A stretch of 64,000 nucleotides of DNA from contig NZ_LDPY01000004.1 of the NCBI RefSeq assembly GCF_001038505.1, forward strand, positions 171,448-235,447, read 5' to 3'. A program made the position numbers and the translations under genes. The stretch comes from Puniceibacterium sp. IMCC21224 (GTDB lineage Bacteria; Pseudomonadota; Alphaproteobacteria; Rhodobacterales; Rhodobacteraceae). This document shows, piece after piece, positions 17,728-26,279 of this stretch. Position 1 is the stretch's first letter; each line of letters opens with the position of its first letter. The notes beneath the pieces are model-generated. The model was not told the DNA's origin. It saw only the letters and a program-made list of their open reading frames with translations, and ran no database searches.

Positions 17728-18930
17728 ATGAATTCCAACGCAAATATCGCGCAAACCAGCTCCATCGCAGCATCTATTGCGTCGAACGCTGCCCGCCTCT
17801 CCGAGGCGCTCAACAATCATATGCGCAATAGCTTCCAGCCGGATAGTAGAAAAGCACTGCGCAAGTTTCACCCTGCTGAGGTGTCAGAGCTAACTGGCAT
17901 CAGCATGTCCAACCTCAGGACACGCCACCAGGAAGGAGATTTCCCCGATGTAGAGACGGATTCCAGAGGTCGCAGGCTCTACACCGCGCAAGAGATTGAT
18001 CAAATCCGACATGTGATGGCGAAGACTGGTCGAAATGGTGAGACATATCGTCCCGGACGCCGCGAGAACGACGCCCTTCAAGTGATTTCCATTGTCAACT
18101 TCAAAGGCGGGTCCAGCAAAACGACCAGTGCGATCCACTTGGCCCAACGCTACGCCTTGCGGGGCTATAGAGTTCTTGCGATCGACATGGATCCGCAAGC
18201 CAGCTTGACCACTATGTTCGGATACCGTCCTGAGATTGAATTTGCTGAAAGCGGCACAGTTTACGACGCTCTCAAATATGAAGACCCGGTTCCGTTAAGC
18301 CAAGTCATCCGAAAGACCTATTTCCACAACCTTGATCTCGCTCCGGCAGGTCTCTTGCTGTCCGAGTACGAGACCGAAACGGCCTATGCGCTTCAACACA
18401 AGATCGATCCACCATTCACGCAGCGCCTTGCGATCGCTCTCGACGAAATTGAAGCAGACTACGATCTTGTCATCATCGATTGCCCGCCTCAACTTGGCTT
18501 CACAACGATGACAGCCTTGCTGGCGTCTACCGGCCTTCTGATCACCGTCGTTCCCAGCATGTTGGATGTTGCATCGATGGCGCAATTCCTTGAAATGGCT
18601 GGAGAAACTGTACAAACTCTTGAGGAGGCCGCGGGACCTATCGACTGGAACTTCCTTAAGTTTTTGATAGCTCGATATGAACCAACAGACGTACCCCAGT
18701 CGCAAATGGCGGGTTTCTTGAGATCTATTCTCTTGGATCAAGTGTTGACCACACCGATGTTAAAATCCACCGCGATCTCCGATGCTGGGATGACGCAGCA
18801 AACAATCTATGAGTTGGACCCCTCTCAGGTCGTGAAAAAAACTCTAACTCGCATATTGGAGTCTTTTAACGGCGTCGCGGATGAGTTTGAAAAGACGATT
18901 CAGCAAGCTTGGGGAAGGGAAACTAGCTAA
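17728..18930 (+). CDS. repA: RepA, ParA-type partition ATPase of repABC
   Basis: 400 aa. An N-terminal HTH region (VSELTGISMSNLRTRHQEG) is followed by the deviant Walker A NFKGGSSKTT at residues 124-133, then DMDPQAS and VIIDCPPQLG, all typical of RepABC RepA. It drives plasmid partition together with RepB and, with RepB as co-repressor, autoregulates the operon. repA and repB overlap by one base (TAATG), implying translational coupling. Confidence 0.95.
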   Translation: MNSNANIAQTSSIAASIASNAARLSEALNNHMRNSFQPDSRKALRKFHPAEVSELTGISMSNLRTRHQEGDFPDVETDSRGRRLYTAQEIDQIRHVMAKTGRNGETYRPGRRENDALQVISIVNFKGGSSKTTSAIHLAQRYALRGYRVLAIDMDPQASLTTMFGYRPEIEFAESGTVYDALKYEDPVPLSQVIRKTYFHNLDLAPAGLLLSEYETETAYALQHKIDPPFTQRLAIALDEIEADYDLVIIDCPPQLGFTTMTALLASTGLLITVVPSMLDVASMAQFLEMAGETVQTLEEAAGPIDWNFLKFLIARYEPTDVPQSQMAGFLRSILLDQVLTTPMLKSTAISDAGMTQQTIYELDPSQVVKKTLTRILESFNGVADEFEKTIQQAWGRETS

Positions 18931-19907
18931 TGGCCCGTAGAAACCTGTTCCAGCCCCCTCCCCCGCCTGATGTAGCCAAGACTGCGGTCTCGGCATCAGA
19001 GCAAAAGGCACGTTTCCCGAATACTGGTGCGATGAGCGGCGTGAAATCCACTTTGAAAGATGTCGCTAGCAATGCGGTGAGGGAAATCTCCGTTGATGTC
19101 ATTGAAGAGAACGGCCCAAAGGACCGTCTCACTTTCACCGATGCCGATGTTGTAGCGCTAGCTGAGAGCATCAAGGGCCACGGCCAACAAGTACCGATTA
19201 TGGTGCGCCCCATCGCGCACAAACCCGGGCACTATAGGATCGTCTATGGCCGCCGCAGATTGCAGGCCTTGCGATCGCTCGGCATCCCCGCGAAAGCACT
19301 TGTCAGGTCTCTTTCTGACGAAGAGGCTATTCTCGCCCAGGGACAAGAGAACACTCAGCGCTTGGACCCCAGCTTCATTGAAAAGGCCCTCTTTGCGGCT
19401 GAACTGGCCACAAGTGGCTACGAACAGGCCATCATCCTTGATGCCTTGGCAGTCGACAAACCAATGCTATCCCGCATGACCAAAGTCGCGCGGTCCATTC
19501 CAAAGCCAGTCATTGAGCAGATCGGGGCCGCTCATGGCATTGGACGCAGGCGTTGGGAAGAACTCGCGGACCAATCGCGCAACGAAGGCGTCGATCTTGA
19601 ACAGATCACCGCGGCGCTTCAGCTTGATGCCACCAAAAGCTCCGACGACCGCTTTAGCATGATCAGTGACGCCATTACTCAGGCGCTCAAACCTAAGGCA
19701 GCTGGCAAACTAGCTCCCTCCCCGACTCTTTCCATCAAGCTTAGCGATGGGACGACTTTGGCCGAGGTAAAAGAAACGGCACGTGCTTTGACATTTAAGC
19801 TGTCAAAGTCTGATGCCCCACAATTTGCTCAGTGGATGCGCAACAACGCAGAAGCTGAGCTTACACGCCTCTATGAGGCCTGGCAGTCAGAGCAAAAGCC
19901 TGACTGA
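18930..19907 (+). CDS. repB: RepB, ParB-type centromere-binding partition protein
   Basis: 325 aa. The ParB/RepB core is visible: LAESIKGHGQQVPIMVRP, HYRIVYGRRRLQAL and AQGQENTQRLDPSF (ParB boxes), then an HTH region around PMLSRMTKVAR. It should bind the plasmid's parS sites, for which the two 16-bp palindromes at 20185 and 21237 are strong candidates, and recruit RepA. It starts on the last base of the repA stop codon. Confidence 0.95.
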   Translation: MARRNLFQPPPPPDVAKTAVSASEQKARFPNTGAMSGVKSTLKDVASNAVREISVDVIEENGPKDRLTFTDADVVALAESIKGHGQQVPIMVRPIAHKPGHYRIVYGRRRLQALRSLGIPAKALVRSLSDEEAILAQGQENTQRLDPSFIEKALFAAELATSGYEQAIILDALAVDKPMLSRMTKVARSIPKPVIEQIGAAHGIGRRRWEELADQSRNEGVDLEQITAALQLDATKSSDDRFSMISDAITQALKPKAAGKLAPSPTLSIKLSDGTTLAEVKETARALTFKLSKSDAPQFAQWMRNNAEAELTRLYEAWQSEQKPD

Positions 19908-19954
19908 TATCGACCGAGCAGTAGAACTTTAAAAAAGGAGCACGACCAACAACC

Positions 19955-20010
19955 CAAAAAAGAAAGAGCCCCCCAAGGTTTCCCTAGGAGAGCCCAATCT
20001 GTTCTTTGCA
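19955..20010 (-). ncRNA. Putative antisense counter-transcribed RNA (ctRNA) of repABC
   Basis: The repB-repC gap of 227 bp is where repABC plasmids encode the small antisense RNA that limits RepC translation and sets incompatibility. On the minus strand there is a -35/-10 pair (20039-20044 and 20017-20022). About 55 nt later comes an imperfect stem (CCTAGGG-AAA-CCTTGGG, with G-U pairs) followed by a U-rich tail (19955-19966). Length and layout match known ctRNAs. The ends are estimated. Confidence 0.65.
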
Positions 20011-20016
20011 CTTTCA

Positions 20017-20044
20017 GATTTACCAGCTTCTCCGCGCCAGTCAA
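20017..20044 (-). promoter_or_regulatory. Promoter for the ctRNA
   Basis: On the minus strand TTGACT (20039-20044) and TAAATC (20017-20022) are 16 bp apart, a good sigma-70-like pair firing antisense to the repC leader. It is the best promoter match in the repB-repC gap. Confidence 0.6.
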
Positions 20045-20134
20045 CAACAACCGATTCGGTTGACGAAGATTTGCGGCCTTTTTTCTGATTTTCAGAGATA
20101 TTGGTGCCTTTCACATCGGTTGTCGTGAAAAAAA

Positions 20135-21229
20135 ATGGCATTTACACAAGCAACTGCACCCACTGGGCTGCGGACCAGTGAAATATTGTCCGCGGACAAT
20201 TCCATTCCAGAGCGTCACATCGTCGTAGCAACGCTCCGCAACGCAGCGCCTCGTCTTGGTCTCAGCGCATCTGTGATATCGACCTTAGATGCGATGCTTT
20301 CGTGCCTGGCACCAAAGCGCAATCACCACACAGTGTTTGCATCGAATGCAACACTCACATTTCGACGCAACGGCATTTCAGACAGAACAATCAGACGTCA
20401 CGCGGCAACATTGCAGGATATTGGCCTACTGGTGCGTCGTGACAGCCCAAATCGAAAGCGCTTCACAAAGCACAACAGACACGAGGGCAAGGCCCTTCGG
20501 TTTGGCTTCGACCTCTCACCACTCTTTGATCGCTTGCATGAGATTGCTTCAATGGCAGCTGAGGTCATGAAGGAACGGGAGCAAATTGACTATCTGCGCG
20601 CCAAAATTCGCGCAGCAGCCAATGCAAGTCTGACCGACAACCCAAACGATGAGATCGCCCTGGACATCTTTCGTGTCCTACGTCGGAAATTGTCGCTCAA
20701 AGACTGTGAACAAATCCTCTCAAACCTGCCAATCTCAGTGGTTGATGCCGAGTCAGCAGATAATGAAAGTCCGATTTCAACAACAACTATGACCGCCAGT
20801 GACGGTCAATTTGTCCGGCATCATCATAGGTCAAGTAAAGAACATATTGATAAAGTGAGCATCTCTCTAAAAAAACAAACGACTCTCAGGGTATCAGAAG
20901 CTCCAATCACTATCCCCGAACTACTGTCTGCCTGTCCAGAAGCAGCAGAATTTTCACTGAGAAAGATAGTTACTGTTCATGATGTTGTTGCTCACGCACG
21001 AACACTCGCCCCGATGATAGGGATCACAACCCAAAACTACGAAGCAGCACATGAGCGCCTTGGTGCGTTACGAGCTGCAGCAACCGTTTGGGCAATAATG
21101 CAATTCCACGACAAGATCAAAGCAGTCGGTGCCTATTTTCGGACAATAACCACTGGATCAAAAAGTGACGGTTTTAGCCCAGAGAAGCTAATCCGACGTC
21201 TGGCTTTGGCGAAAAATCATGCAGCTTGA
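20135..21229 (+). CDS. repC: RepC, replication initiator of repABC
   Basis: 364 aa, with the RepC N-terminal winged-helix core (VISTLDAMLSCL, FRRNGISDRTIRRHAATLQDIGLL, RRDSPNRKRF) and the C-terminal domain ending VGAYFRTITTGSK...LIRRLALAK. RepC starts replication at an origin usually located inside its own gene. Expression is expected to be limited by the antisense RNA in its leader. The start codon follows a run of A residues with no clear ribosome site. A 16-bp palindrome (putative parS) spans about codons 17-22. Confidence 0.93.
   Translation: MAFTQATAPTGLRTSEILSADNSIPERHIVVATLRNAAPRLGLSASVISTLDAMLSCLAPKRNHHTVFASNATLTFRRNGISDRTIRRHAATLQDIGLLVRRDSPNRKRFTKHNRHEGKALRFGFDLSPLFDRLHEIASMAAEVMKEREQIDYLRAKIRAAANASLTDNPNDEIALDIFRVLRRKLSLKDCEQILSNLPISVVDAESADNESPISTTTMTASDGQFVRHHHRSSKEHIDKVSISLKKQTTLRVSEAPITIPELLSACPEAAEFSLRKIVTVHDVVAHARTLAPMIGITTQNYEAAHERLGALRAAATVWAIMQFHDKIKAVGAYFRTITTGSKSDGFSPEKLIRRLALAKNHAA
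20185..20200. promoter_or_regulatory. parS: Putative parS site 1 (inside repC)
   Basis: ATTGTCCGCGGACAAT, a perfect 16-bp palindrome within the first codons of repC. The identical 16-mer recurs 8 bp after the repC stop. Repeated perfect palindromes in or beside repABC are the usual RepB-binding centromere sites. Confidence 0.7.
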
Positions 21230-21236
21230 TTTCACA

Positions 21237-21252
21237 ATTGTCCGCGGACAAT
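21237..21252. promoter_or_regulatory. parS: Putative parS site 2 (downstream of repC)
   Basis: The same perfect palindrome ATTGTCCGCGGACAAT as at 20185-20200, 7 bp after the last base of repC. A parS just downstream of repC is known in other repABC plasmids. Confidence 0.72.
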
Positions 21253-21394
21253 ATTCCAATCAACGATAGCAAAGCCGCCAGGTCTTGCCGTTGCCAGCCG
21301 CACATATTTCATTGCGTCCAGAAGAGATCGGGCAGGGCGGACTGATCCATATACAGTCTGACACGAACCTTTGCCTATACATAGCACGCATCAT

Positions 21395-22149
21395 GGGACT
21401 GTTGCATTACTCGGCAGAGGCGTGTTTTTGGCTGGGGCAGAACATCTATCATGCGGCGTCCTCGAACAGCTGATGGATGTGACCTCGTTTGATGGTCCGG
21501 ATTGTCTCAATGCCGCTGAGTGTCGCCTTAGCCGTTCGCAAGGATCGAAAGCTCTGCCGGTATCCGAGCAGCCGTTTCATGGCCGCGTGATCGCTCTCGA
21601 TCAATATGCCGGATGCTGTCAAAGTGAGGATCATAACGTTGATTTATCTCACGTATGACACGTCGATAGCTGTCCGCCGTGTCCGTCACTATCGTAACAG
21701 GCCGGTGCAGCCGAACACGCTCGATAGCCATGTTCAGAAAGTCACTTGCAGCCTTTGCATCGCGGCGCGCGGTGAGGCGGAAGTCGACCATCTGGCCGTT
21801 GGCATCGATGCCGCGCCAGAGATAGCGCCACTTGCCACCGACACGGACGTAGGTCTCGTCCACAAACCAGTCGACACTCGCCCGGCGCAAGTGCTTCTCA
21901 GTGCGCTTGGTCAATGCGAGACCGAACTTCTGAACCCAGCGATAGATGATCGACCGGTCAACGGTGAAATCGCGTTCTGCCAGAAGATCGACCACATCCT
22001 GATAGGATAGTGGGAAACGCAGGTGCCACCGCACAGCACACAGGATGATCTCACGCAGAAAGCGGTGATGTTTGAACGGTGAAGGGCGCGTCATGTACAA
22101 CCTCAAAGAGCCAAACCTGTCCGCACATGCCCAATAATGCAACGGTCCC
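21395..22149 (-). mobile_element. IS6-family insertion sequence, copy C (decayed)
   Basis: About 755 bp. Terminal inverted repeats are GGGACTGTTGCATTA (21395-21409) and, with one mismatch, its counterpart at 22135-22149. The element is shorter than typical IS6 members and its transposase reading frame is broken. It belongs to a different IS6 subgroup from copies A and B. Confidence 0.82.
21449..22094 (-). pseudogene. Frameshifted IS6-family transposase
   Basis: From ATG 22094 the frame reads a normal IS6 transposase start (MTRPSPFKHHRFLREIILCA) through WFVDETYVRVGG and VTIVTDTADSYRRV. It shifts near 21610 after HFDSIRHI. The correct C-terminal end (LIESDHAAMKRLLGYRQSF onwards to 21449) continues in another frame. 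The residues normally joining these (of the kind KYLNNR) are missing, so a short deletion with frameshift removed the segment just before the catalytic Glu. Confidence 0.8.
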
Positions 22150-22263
22150 GTACACCTACACTGAGACCGTGCGGCGGTTCGGATGACACATGGAAGGGCT
22201 CAATCCATCTCTTGCAGAATATCCAGAATGTATGTATATTCCGCACAAATGGAGACCCAGATC

Positions 22264-22518
22264 ATGCAAGAGCTTCCCGAGTTCAAGGCTGCCGACCTGA
22301 CGCGGCACACCAGTGACCTGTTCGACGCGGCCATTCGGTCGCCGATTGCGATCACCAAGCACCGCAAGCCGAAATTCGTGCTGATGAGCATGGACCAGTA
22401 CCAGCAGCTCGCGCGGGGAGCCACGCAACAAGCTCACATGATCGACGAGATGCCAGAGGATCTCAAGGCGCTGATGATTGAAGGGCTCGAACGGGACTTT
22501 ACGCAGGCGGATGACTAA
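22264..22518 (+). CDS. Phd/YefM-type antitoxin
   Basis: 84 aa from ATG 22264, which has GGAG at the right distance; ATG 22249 is possible. The sequence (LTRHTSDLFDAAIRSPIAIT, KPKFVLMSMDQYQQL) is a Phd/YefM fold that binds DNA with its N-terminus and covers the toxin with its tail. The gene overlaps the downstream toxin by 8 bp. AT-rich inverted repeats just upstream (GAATATCC ... GAATGTATGTATATTC, about 22218-22241) may be its operator. Confidence 0.85.
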   Translation: MQELPEFKAADLTRHTSDLFDAAIRSPIAITKHRKPKFVLMSMDQYQQLARGATQQAHMIDEMPEDLKALMIEGLERDFTQADD

Positions 22519-22927
22519 GCCGAGTGCTGGAGAAGTTTTCCGCTATCCATTCCTTTGGAAACGCGAGCAGCTGGCGGGCGAGACTGCAGGCCGCAAGACG
22601 CGGCCTGTTTGTATCGCAGTCACTGTCGCCAAGTCCGATAACGAGACCGTGGTGTTCATCCTGCCGATCACGACGCAACCGCCCTTGCCCTCGCGCAAGT
22701 GCATTGAGGTGCCACAGATCGAGTCGCAGCGTGTGGGGTTGGAGACCCATGTCCGCAAATGGGTCATGCTGGACGAGATCAACACCGATATTCTGGAGCG
22801 GTCCTATGTCTGGGAGGACCGCACGCCCTTCGGCACGTTCAGTTCCGTCTTCACATCCAAAATCCAGTCCAGCCTGATCGCGCTTGCCAGGTCGGGCGGG
22901 GCATCGATTGTTGATCGGCTGAAGTAG
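22511..22927 (+). CDS. PemK/MazF-like toxin
   Basis: 138 aa from ATG 22511, overlapping the antitoxin stop. It has the PemK-like pattern: VFRYPFLWKRE near the start, then GRKTRPVCIAVTV, VFILPITTQPP and the KWVMLDEIN segment. Family members are endoribonucleases that cut mRNA. Pairing with a Phd/YefM antitoxin instead of a MazE type is common for this subgroup on alphaproteobacterial replicons. It lies just beyond the repABC region and probably serves plasmid maintenance. Confidence 0.75.
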   Translation: MTKPSAGEVFRYPFLWKREQLAGETAGRKTRPVCIAVTVAKSDNETVVFILPITTQPPLPSRKCIEVPQIESQRVGLETHVRKWVMLDEINTDILERSYVWEDRTPFGTFSSVFTSKIQSSLIALARSGGASIVDRLK

Positions 22928-22955
22928 TCTCAATCACCGCAGGGGCTACCCAGCT

Positions 22956-23249
22956 TCATTTGTTCCCATCGATCCATTTTGACATCAGCCCCTTGTCGCG
23001 GAAACACTCATCCGGGACGGCGCGGCGTTTGATCCGGGCGAGACGCTCGGCGAAGGCGACCTGCTTCGATGTCGGGCGGCTGTCCTGCGCGCCCGGGTTC
23101 AACTTGGCTTGTGCGTCGATCCAGGCGCTCAGGGACCGCCGATCTTGCTGAACCTCCCACGGCAAAAGCGTCTGGTTGCGCAAGGCCAGCGCGCGCGCAT
23201 AGGCGATCTGCTTGGGCGTCGCGGGCAGGGCGTAAGCGGTGCTTTCCAT
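22956..23249 (-). CDS. Small repeat protein, DUF3072-like
   Basis: 97 aa from ATG 23249 (the upstream in-frame ATG at 23324 lacks a ribosome site). Two copies of a roughly 35-residue unit are visible: residues 11-45 (TPKQIAYARALAL ... SLSAWIDAQ) and 60-94 (TSKQVAFAERLAR ... LMSKWIDG). This resembles DUF3072-type proteins of alphaproteobacterial plasmids. Function unknown. It is convergent with the PemK-like toxin gene, 28 bp away. Confidence 0.65.
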   Translation of the reverse strand: MESTAYALPATPKQIAYARALALRNQTLLPWEVQQDRRSLSAWIDAQAKLNPGAQDSRPTSKQVAFAERLARIKRRAVPDECFRDKGLMSKWIDGNK

Positions 23250-23602
23250 CGGGGACCCCCTTCTTAGCGTGGTTCTTAAAATAGAACATAACAGGAACAA
23301 AATCAAGCCACCTGCGGAAATCATGGGATTTGAGAGGAAGAGGAGGGCCGGGGAAGGTCAGGCCTTTGGGGGTGCCCGAAAGAGGGTGTACGGGCCTGAT
23401 CCTGTTCCTCATTGGGGTCTGATGCCGGAAAGTGCAGAATCCTGCGTTCTCATGGGCTTCGCATTTAACAATCTCCGGCATCAGATCCCTAAAGAGTGAA
23501 AGTATCCTTCGGGTTTTGTGACTGACGGATGAGGGCCTTTGGGGTCCCTCAGATGGGTCCGGGCCGGATTTCGGTCTGTCTTTCCTGATGAAGGGCATTC
23601 CG
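23250..23602. other. Non-coding gap with a long inverted repeat
   Basis: 353 bp without a credible gene. It holds near-perfect 16-bp inverted arms (23414-23429 and 23474-23489, one mismatch) ending TCTGATGCCGGA, separated by a 44-nt loop. The loop contains AATCCTGCG, which resembles the nic core of VirD2/RP4-type origins of transfer. It may be a structured RNA, terminator or oriT-like element; I cannot decide. Confidence 0.45.
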
Positions 23603-24073
23603 ATGCAAACAGGTGTCTTGCGCGTGTTGCGCGCGACCGCTGCCTCGTGGTGGCGACACAAGGAACTACGCCGAACTGGCCAGACGGCGCTGGCACAGCG
23701 GCTCGAACGCCAGACCGTCCTGCGTGATCTCGGCTATCTGAAGCAGGCGGCGTCATTGCCAAACGCGCACGTGATCTGCGGAGAGGGCGGGACATTCCTC
23801 CATCTTGGTTGGACCACCGTGTCGACCTTCGCGCCGATCGAGCGCTTTCCCCTGGCCACTCTTGCGGTCGCACGAGGGACCCCGTTCATCGATATCCGAC
23901 CCGTCACCGATGTCATCGCCTTCGCGAACCTGCCGCGGGTGGCGCGGGACGGATCGATCGACCCTGAACCTTGCGGCCTTGGCAGGTCCGTCTCGCTGAC
24001 CGCCTACATCGACATGGTCGAAGCCCTCGGTGGCAGGATCGCCAACGATCCACGCCCCCGTCAGTCAACCTGA
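23603..24073 (+). CDS. Conserved hypothetical protein
   Basis: 156 aa from ATG 23603 (GAAGGG upstream). It begins MQTGVLRVLRATAASWWRH and has a basic N-terminal third followed by a beta-rich section (HVICGEGGTFLHLGW, TPFIDIRPVTDVIAF). No family recognised. It sits immediately upstream of the original ardC start and reads in the same direction, so it probably belonged to the same operon before the IS3 insertion. Confidence 0.6.
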   Translation: MQTGVLRVLRATAASWWRHKELRRTGQTALAQRLERQTVLRDLGYLKQAASLPNAHVICGEGGTFLHLGWTTVSTFAPIERFPLATLAVARGTPFIDIRPVTDVIAFANLPRVARDGSIDPEPCGLGRSVSLTAYIDMVEALGGRIANDPRPRQST

Positions 24074-24195
24074 TCACCACTCCCTCTCATCAACACTCGA
24101 AAGGAGGCCAGCCATGGCCCGATCCGGTAATCCCCCCCGAAAGTAAGGGGCTGCGGAAGTAGAATTTTCTCGGCAAGATGCATGAGGAGATTCAG

Positions 24196-24459
24196 ATGAA
24201 GATGACGAGATACAGTGAGCCGCAGATCCTTGCGATCCTGCGCCAGGCCGAAGGCGGTGTTCCTGTGGCCGAGCTTTGCCGCGAACATGGTATGAGCACA
24301 GCGTCCTTTTACAAATGGCGGGCGAAGTATGGCGGGATGGATGCTTCAATGATCGCGCAGACCAAGGCGCTTGAAGACGAGAACCGACGCCTGAAGAAGA
24401 TGTTCGCAGAGTTGAGCATGCAGAACGAGTTGCTGAAGGAAGCCCTTGGAAAAAAGTGA
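24196..24459 (+). CDS. IS3-family transposase OrfA
   Basis: 87 aa from ATG 24196 (AGGAGA just upstream; earlier ATG 24178 possible). An N-terminal HTH ([37 protein letters not shown]) is followed by a leucine-zipper-like helix ([20 protein letters not shown]). It binds the IS ends. The frame ends on GGAAAAAAGTGA, a slippery A6G heptamer (24450-24456), so a -1 shift should give the OrfAB transposase. Confidence 0.93.
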   Translation: MKMTRYSEPQILAILRQAEGGVPVAELCREHGMSTASFYKWRAKYGGMDASMIAQTKALEDENRRLKKMFAELSMQNELLKEALGKK

Positions 24460-25283
24460 CTGGGCCATCTCAGCGACGAGAGATGGCCGCAACGGCGGTA
24501 GAGCGACGCGGGGTCAGTGTCGCCGTGGCGTGCCGCACCTTTGGGGTTAGCGAGACCTGCTATCGCTACAGCCCGCTTCTGAGCGATGAGAACGAACAGA
24601 TTGCCGATTTGCTTGTCGGGCTGACGGATACGAGGAAGACTTGGGGCTTCGGACTTTGCTATCTGCACCTGCGCAACGTCAAAGGTCATCCGTGGAACCA
24701 TAAGCGGGTCTATCGCATCTATTGCGCGCTGGAACTGAACCTGCGGATTAAGCCCCGCAAACGGCTAAAGCGGGATAAACCCGACGCGCTGGCGGTACCC
24801 GAGGCCCCCAACATGACCTGGTCGATGGACTTTATGGCCGACAGGCTGAGCGACGGTCGTCAGTTTCGACTGCTGAACGTGCTGGACGACTTCAACCGCG
24901 AAGGGCTTGGCATTGAGGTCGACTTTTCATTGCCTGCTGAACGCGTGATCCGGAGCCTCGATCGCATCATCGAATGGCGTGGCAAGCCCGGCACGATCCG
25001 GGTCGATAATGGCCCTGAATACATCAGCATCAAGCTGCTGGAATGGGCTGAGAAACAAGGTGTTACCCTCCAGCACATCCAACCAGGACAGCCCCAGCAG
25101 AACGCCTACATCGAACGTTACAACCGCACCGTCAGGAATGAATGGCTGGACCAACACATCATCGAAAACATCGAGGAGGCCCAAGACTTCGCCACGCAAT
25201 GGCTCTGGACTTACAACAACGACCGCCCGAACATGGGCATCGGCGGCATCACACCCGCACAGAAACTGAAAATGGCCGCGTAA
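24456..25283 (+). CDS. IS3-family transposase OrfB (rve integrase core)
   Basis: 275 aa, with a GTG at 24456 overlapping the frameshift heptamer. It has the IS3 DDE core: [26 protein letters not shown] and the [16 protein letters not shown] segment with the catalytic Glu. Probably made mainly as the C-terminal part of the -1 frameshift fusion OrfAB. The translation is the same in all three copies of this element. Confidence 0.95.
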   Translation: MTGPSQRREMAATAVERRGVSVAVACRTFGVSETCYRYSPLLSDENEQIADLLVGLTDTRKTWGFGLCYLHLRNVKGHPWNHKRVYRIYCALELNLRIKPRKRLKRDKPDALAVPEAPNMTWSMDFMADRLSDGRQFRLLNVLDDFNREGLGIEVDFSLPAERVIRSLDRIIEWRGKPGTIRVDNGPEYISIKLLEWAEKQGVTLQHIQPGQPQQNAYIERYNRTVRNEWLDQHIIENIEEAQDFATQWLWTYNNDRPNMGIGGITPAQKLKMAA

Positions 25284-25308
25284 GTTCTACGGCTGCACCC
25301 CATTAAAA

Positions 25309-26256
25309 ATGGGGGGATTACCATCCCGCACGCCCAAATTCGATGCCTCCGAGGTCATCACAAACGAAATCATCCGCATCATCGAGCGCGGCGTCCTGCC
25401 GTGGCGCAAGCCATGGACCGCAGGTGGCAGCTCTCGTCCCCTGCGCGTGGGCGGTGAACCCTATCAGGGAGTGAACAACTTTCTGCTGACGATGCGGACC
25501 GTGATGGCGGGCCACAGCTCTCCCTTCTGGATGACGTTGCCGCAAGCCAATGCCTTGGATGCAAAGGTTCGCAAGGGCGAAAAGTCCTCTGTCGTCGTCT
25601 ATTACGGCCAAAGCCGGAAAGACGCGGGCGCAGATGATCATGACCGCAGCGACGGGGATGATCACTCCGAGGAAGCCCGTATCTTCCGCTTCCAGAAATC
25701 CTACCGTGTGTTCAATGCCTGCCAGATCGAGGGCTTGCCCGACAGCTTCTACCCTGACCCGGAGCCCGTGCCCGAGCATCCGCCGTCCGAGCCCATCCCG
25801 CACATGCAGGCGTTTTTCGATGCCATCGACATCACAACCGTCTTCACGGGCACGGAGGCGTACTATTTGCCGCCCGTGGACAAGGTTTACATGCCGTCCA
25901 TCACGCGGTTTCAGGACCCGCGCAATTTCTACGGGGTCTGGGCCCATGAGCTGGCCCATGCCACGAAAGCCCCCCATCGACTGAACCGTGATTTCGGGTT
26001 CTCGAAGTTCGGCAACACGTCCTATGCGCGCGAGGAGATCGTCGCGGAATTGACCTCGGTGTTCCTGGGTCAGACGCTCGGCTTCACGGCGCATAGGCTC
26101 GAGATGAATGCCGCCTATCTCCACAACTGGTTGCGCGTTCTTCGGTCGGACAAGGGCGCGATCTTCAAGCACGCCGCTGACGCGCAGCGCGCTTGCGACT
26201 ATCTGATCGCTAGGTCGGAGGCAGGCAGGGCAGGGCGCAGTGCCGAGGCCGCCTGA
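25309..26256 (+). CDS. ArdC-like antirestriction protein, 5' end replaced by an IS3 end
   Basis: An ssDNA-binding N-terminal domain (DUF1738; ITNEIIRIIERGVLPWRKPW) and a zincin metallopeptidase-like domain with HELAH at residues 213-217 and downstream Glu (EEIVAELTS). ArdC proteins protect incoming single-stranded plasmid DNA from restriction. The original gene began at ATG 24114 behind AAAGGAGG. IS3 copy 1 inserted after codon 4 (MARS). Its right end supplies a new in-frame ATG (25309), giving MGGLPSRTPKFDA in place of MARSRTPKFDA. The new start lacks a visible ribosome site, so expression may be reduced. Confidence 0.88.
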   Translation: MGGLPSRTPKFDASEVITNEIIRIIERGVLPWRKPWTAGGSSRPLRVGGEPYQGVNNFLLTMRTVMAGHSSPFWMTLPQANALDAKVRKGEKSSVVVYYGQSRKDAGADDHDRSDGDDHSEEARIFRFQKSYRVFNACQIEGLPDSFYPDPEPVPEHPPSEPIPHMQAFFDAIDITTVFTGTEAYYLPPVDKVYMPSITRFQDPRNFYGVWAHELAHATKAPHRLNRDFGFSKFGNTSYAREEIVAELTSVFLGQTLGFTAHRLEMNAAYLHNWLRVLRSDKGAIFKHAADAQRACDYLIARSEAGRAGRSAEAA

Positions 26257-26279
26257 CCACACACAGAACGGAGACTCGC

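Larger units (their letters stand above)
24126..25322 (+). mobile_element. IS3-family element, copy 1 (inserted in ardC)
   Basis: 1197 bp, beginning GGTAATCCCCCC and ending GGGGGGATTACC, flanked by the 4-bp target duplication ATCC (24122-24125 and 25323-25326). It encodes orfA and orfB with an A6G frameshift site. Two further copies lie at 58555-59751 and 62391-63587. This copy differs from both at 24264 (T, versus G in element sense), a silent change. It splits ardC after codon 4. Confidence 0.95.

Noticed and set aside
17104..17773. Three short minus-strand frames upstream of and into repA
   Set aside because: No ribosome sites, no recognisable families, and the last overlaps the repA start; treated as non-coding leader.
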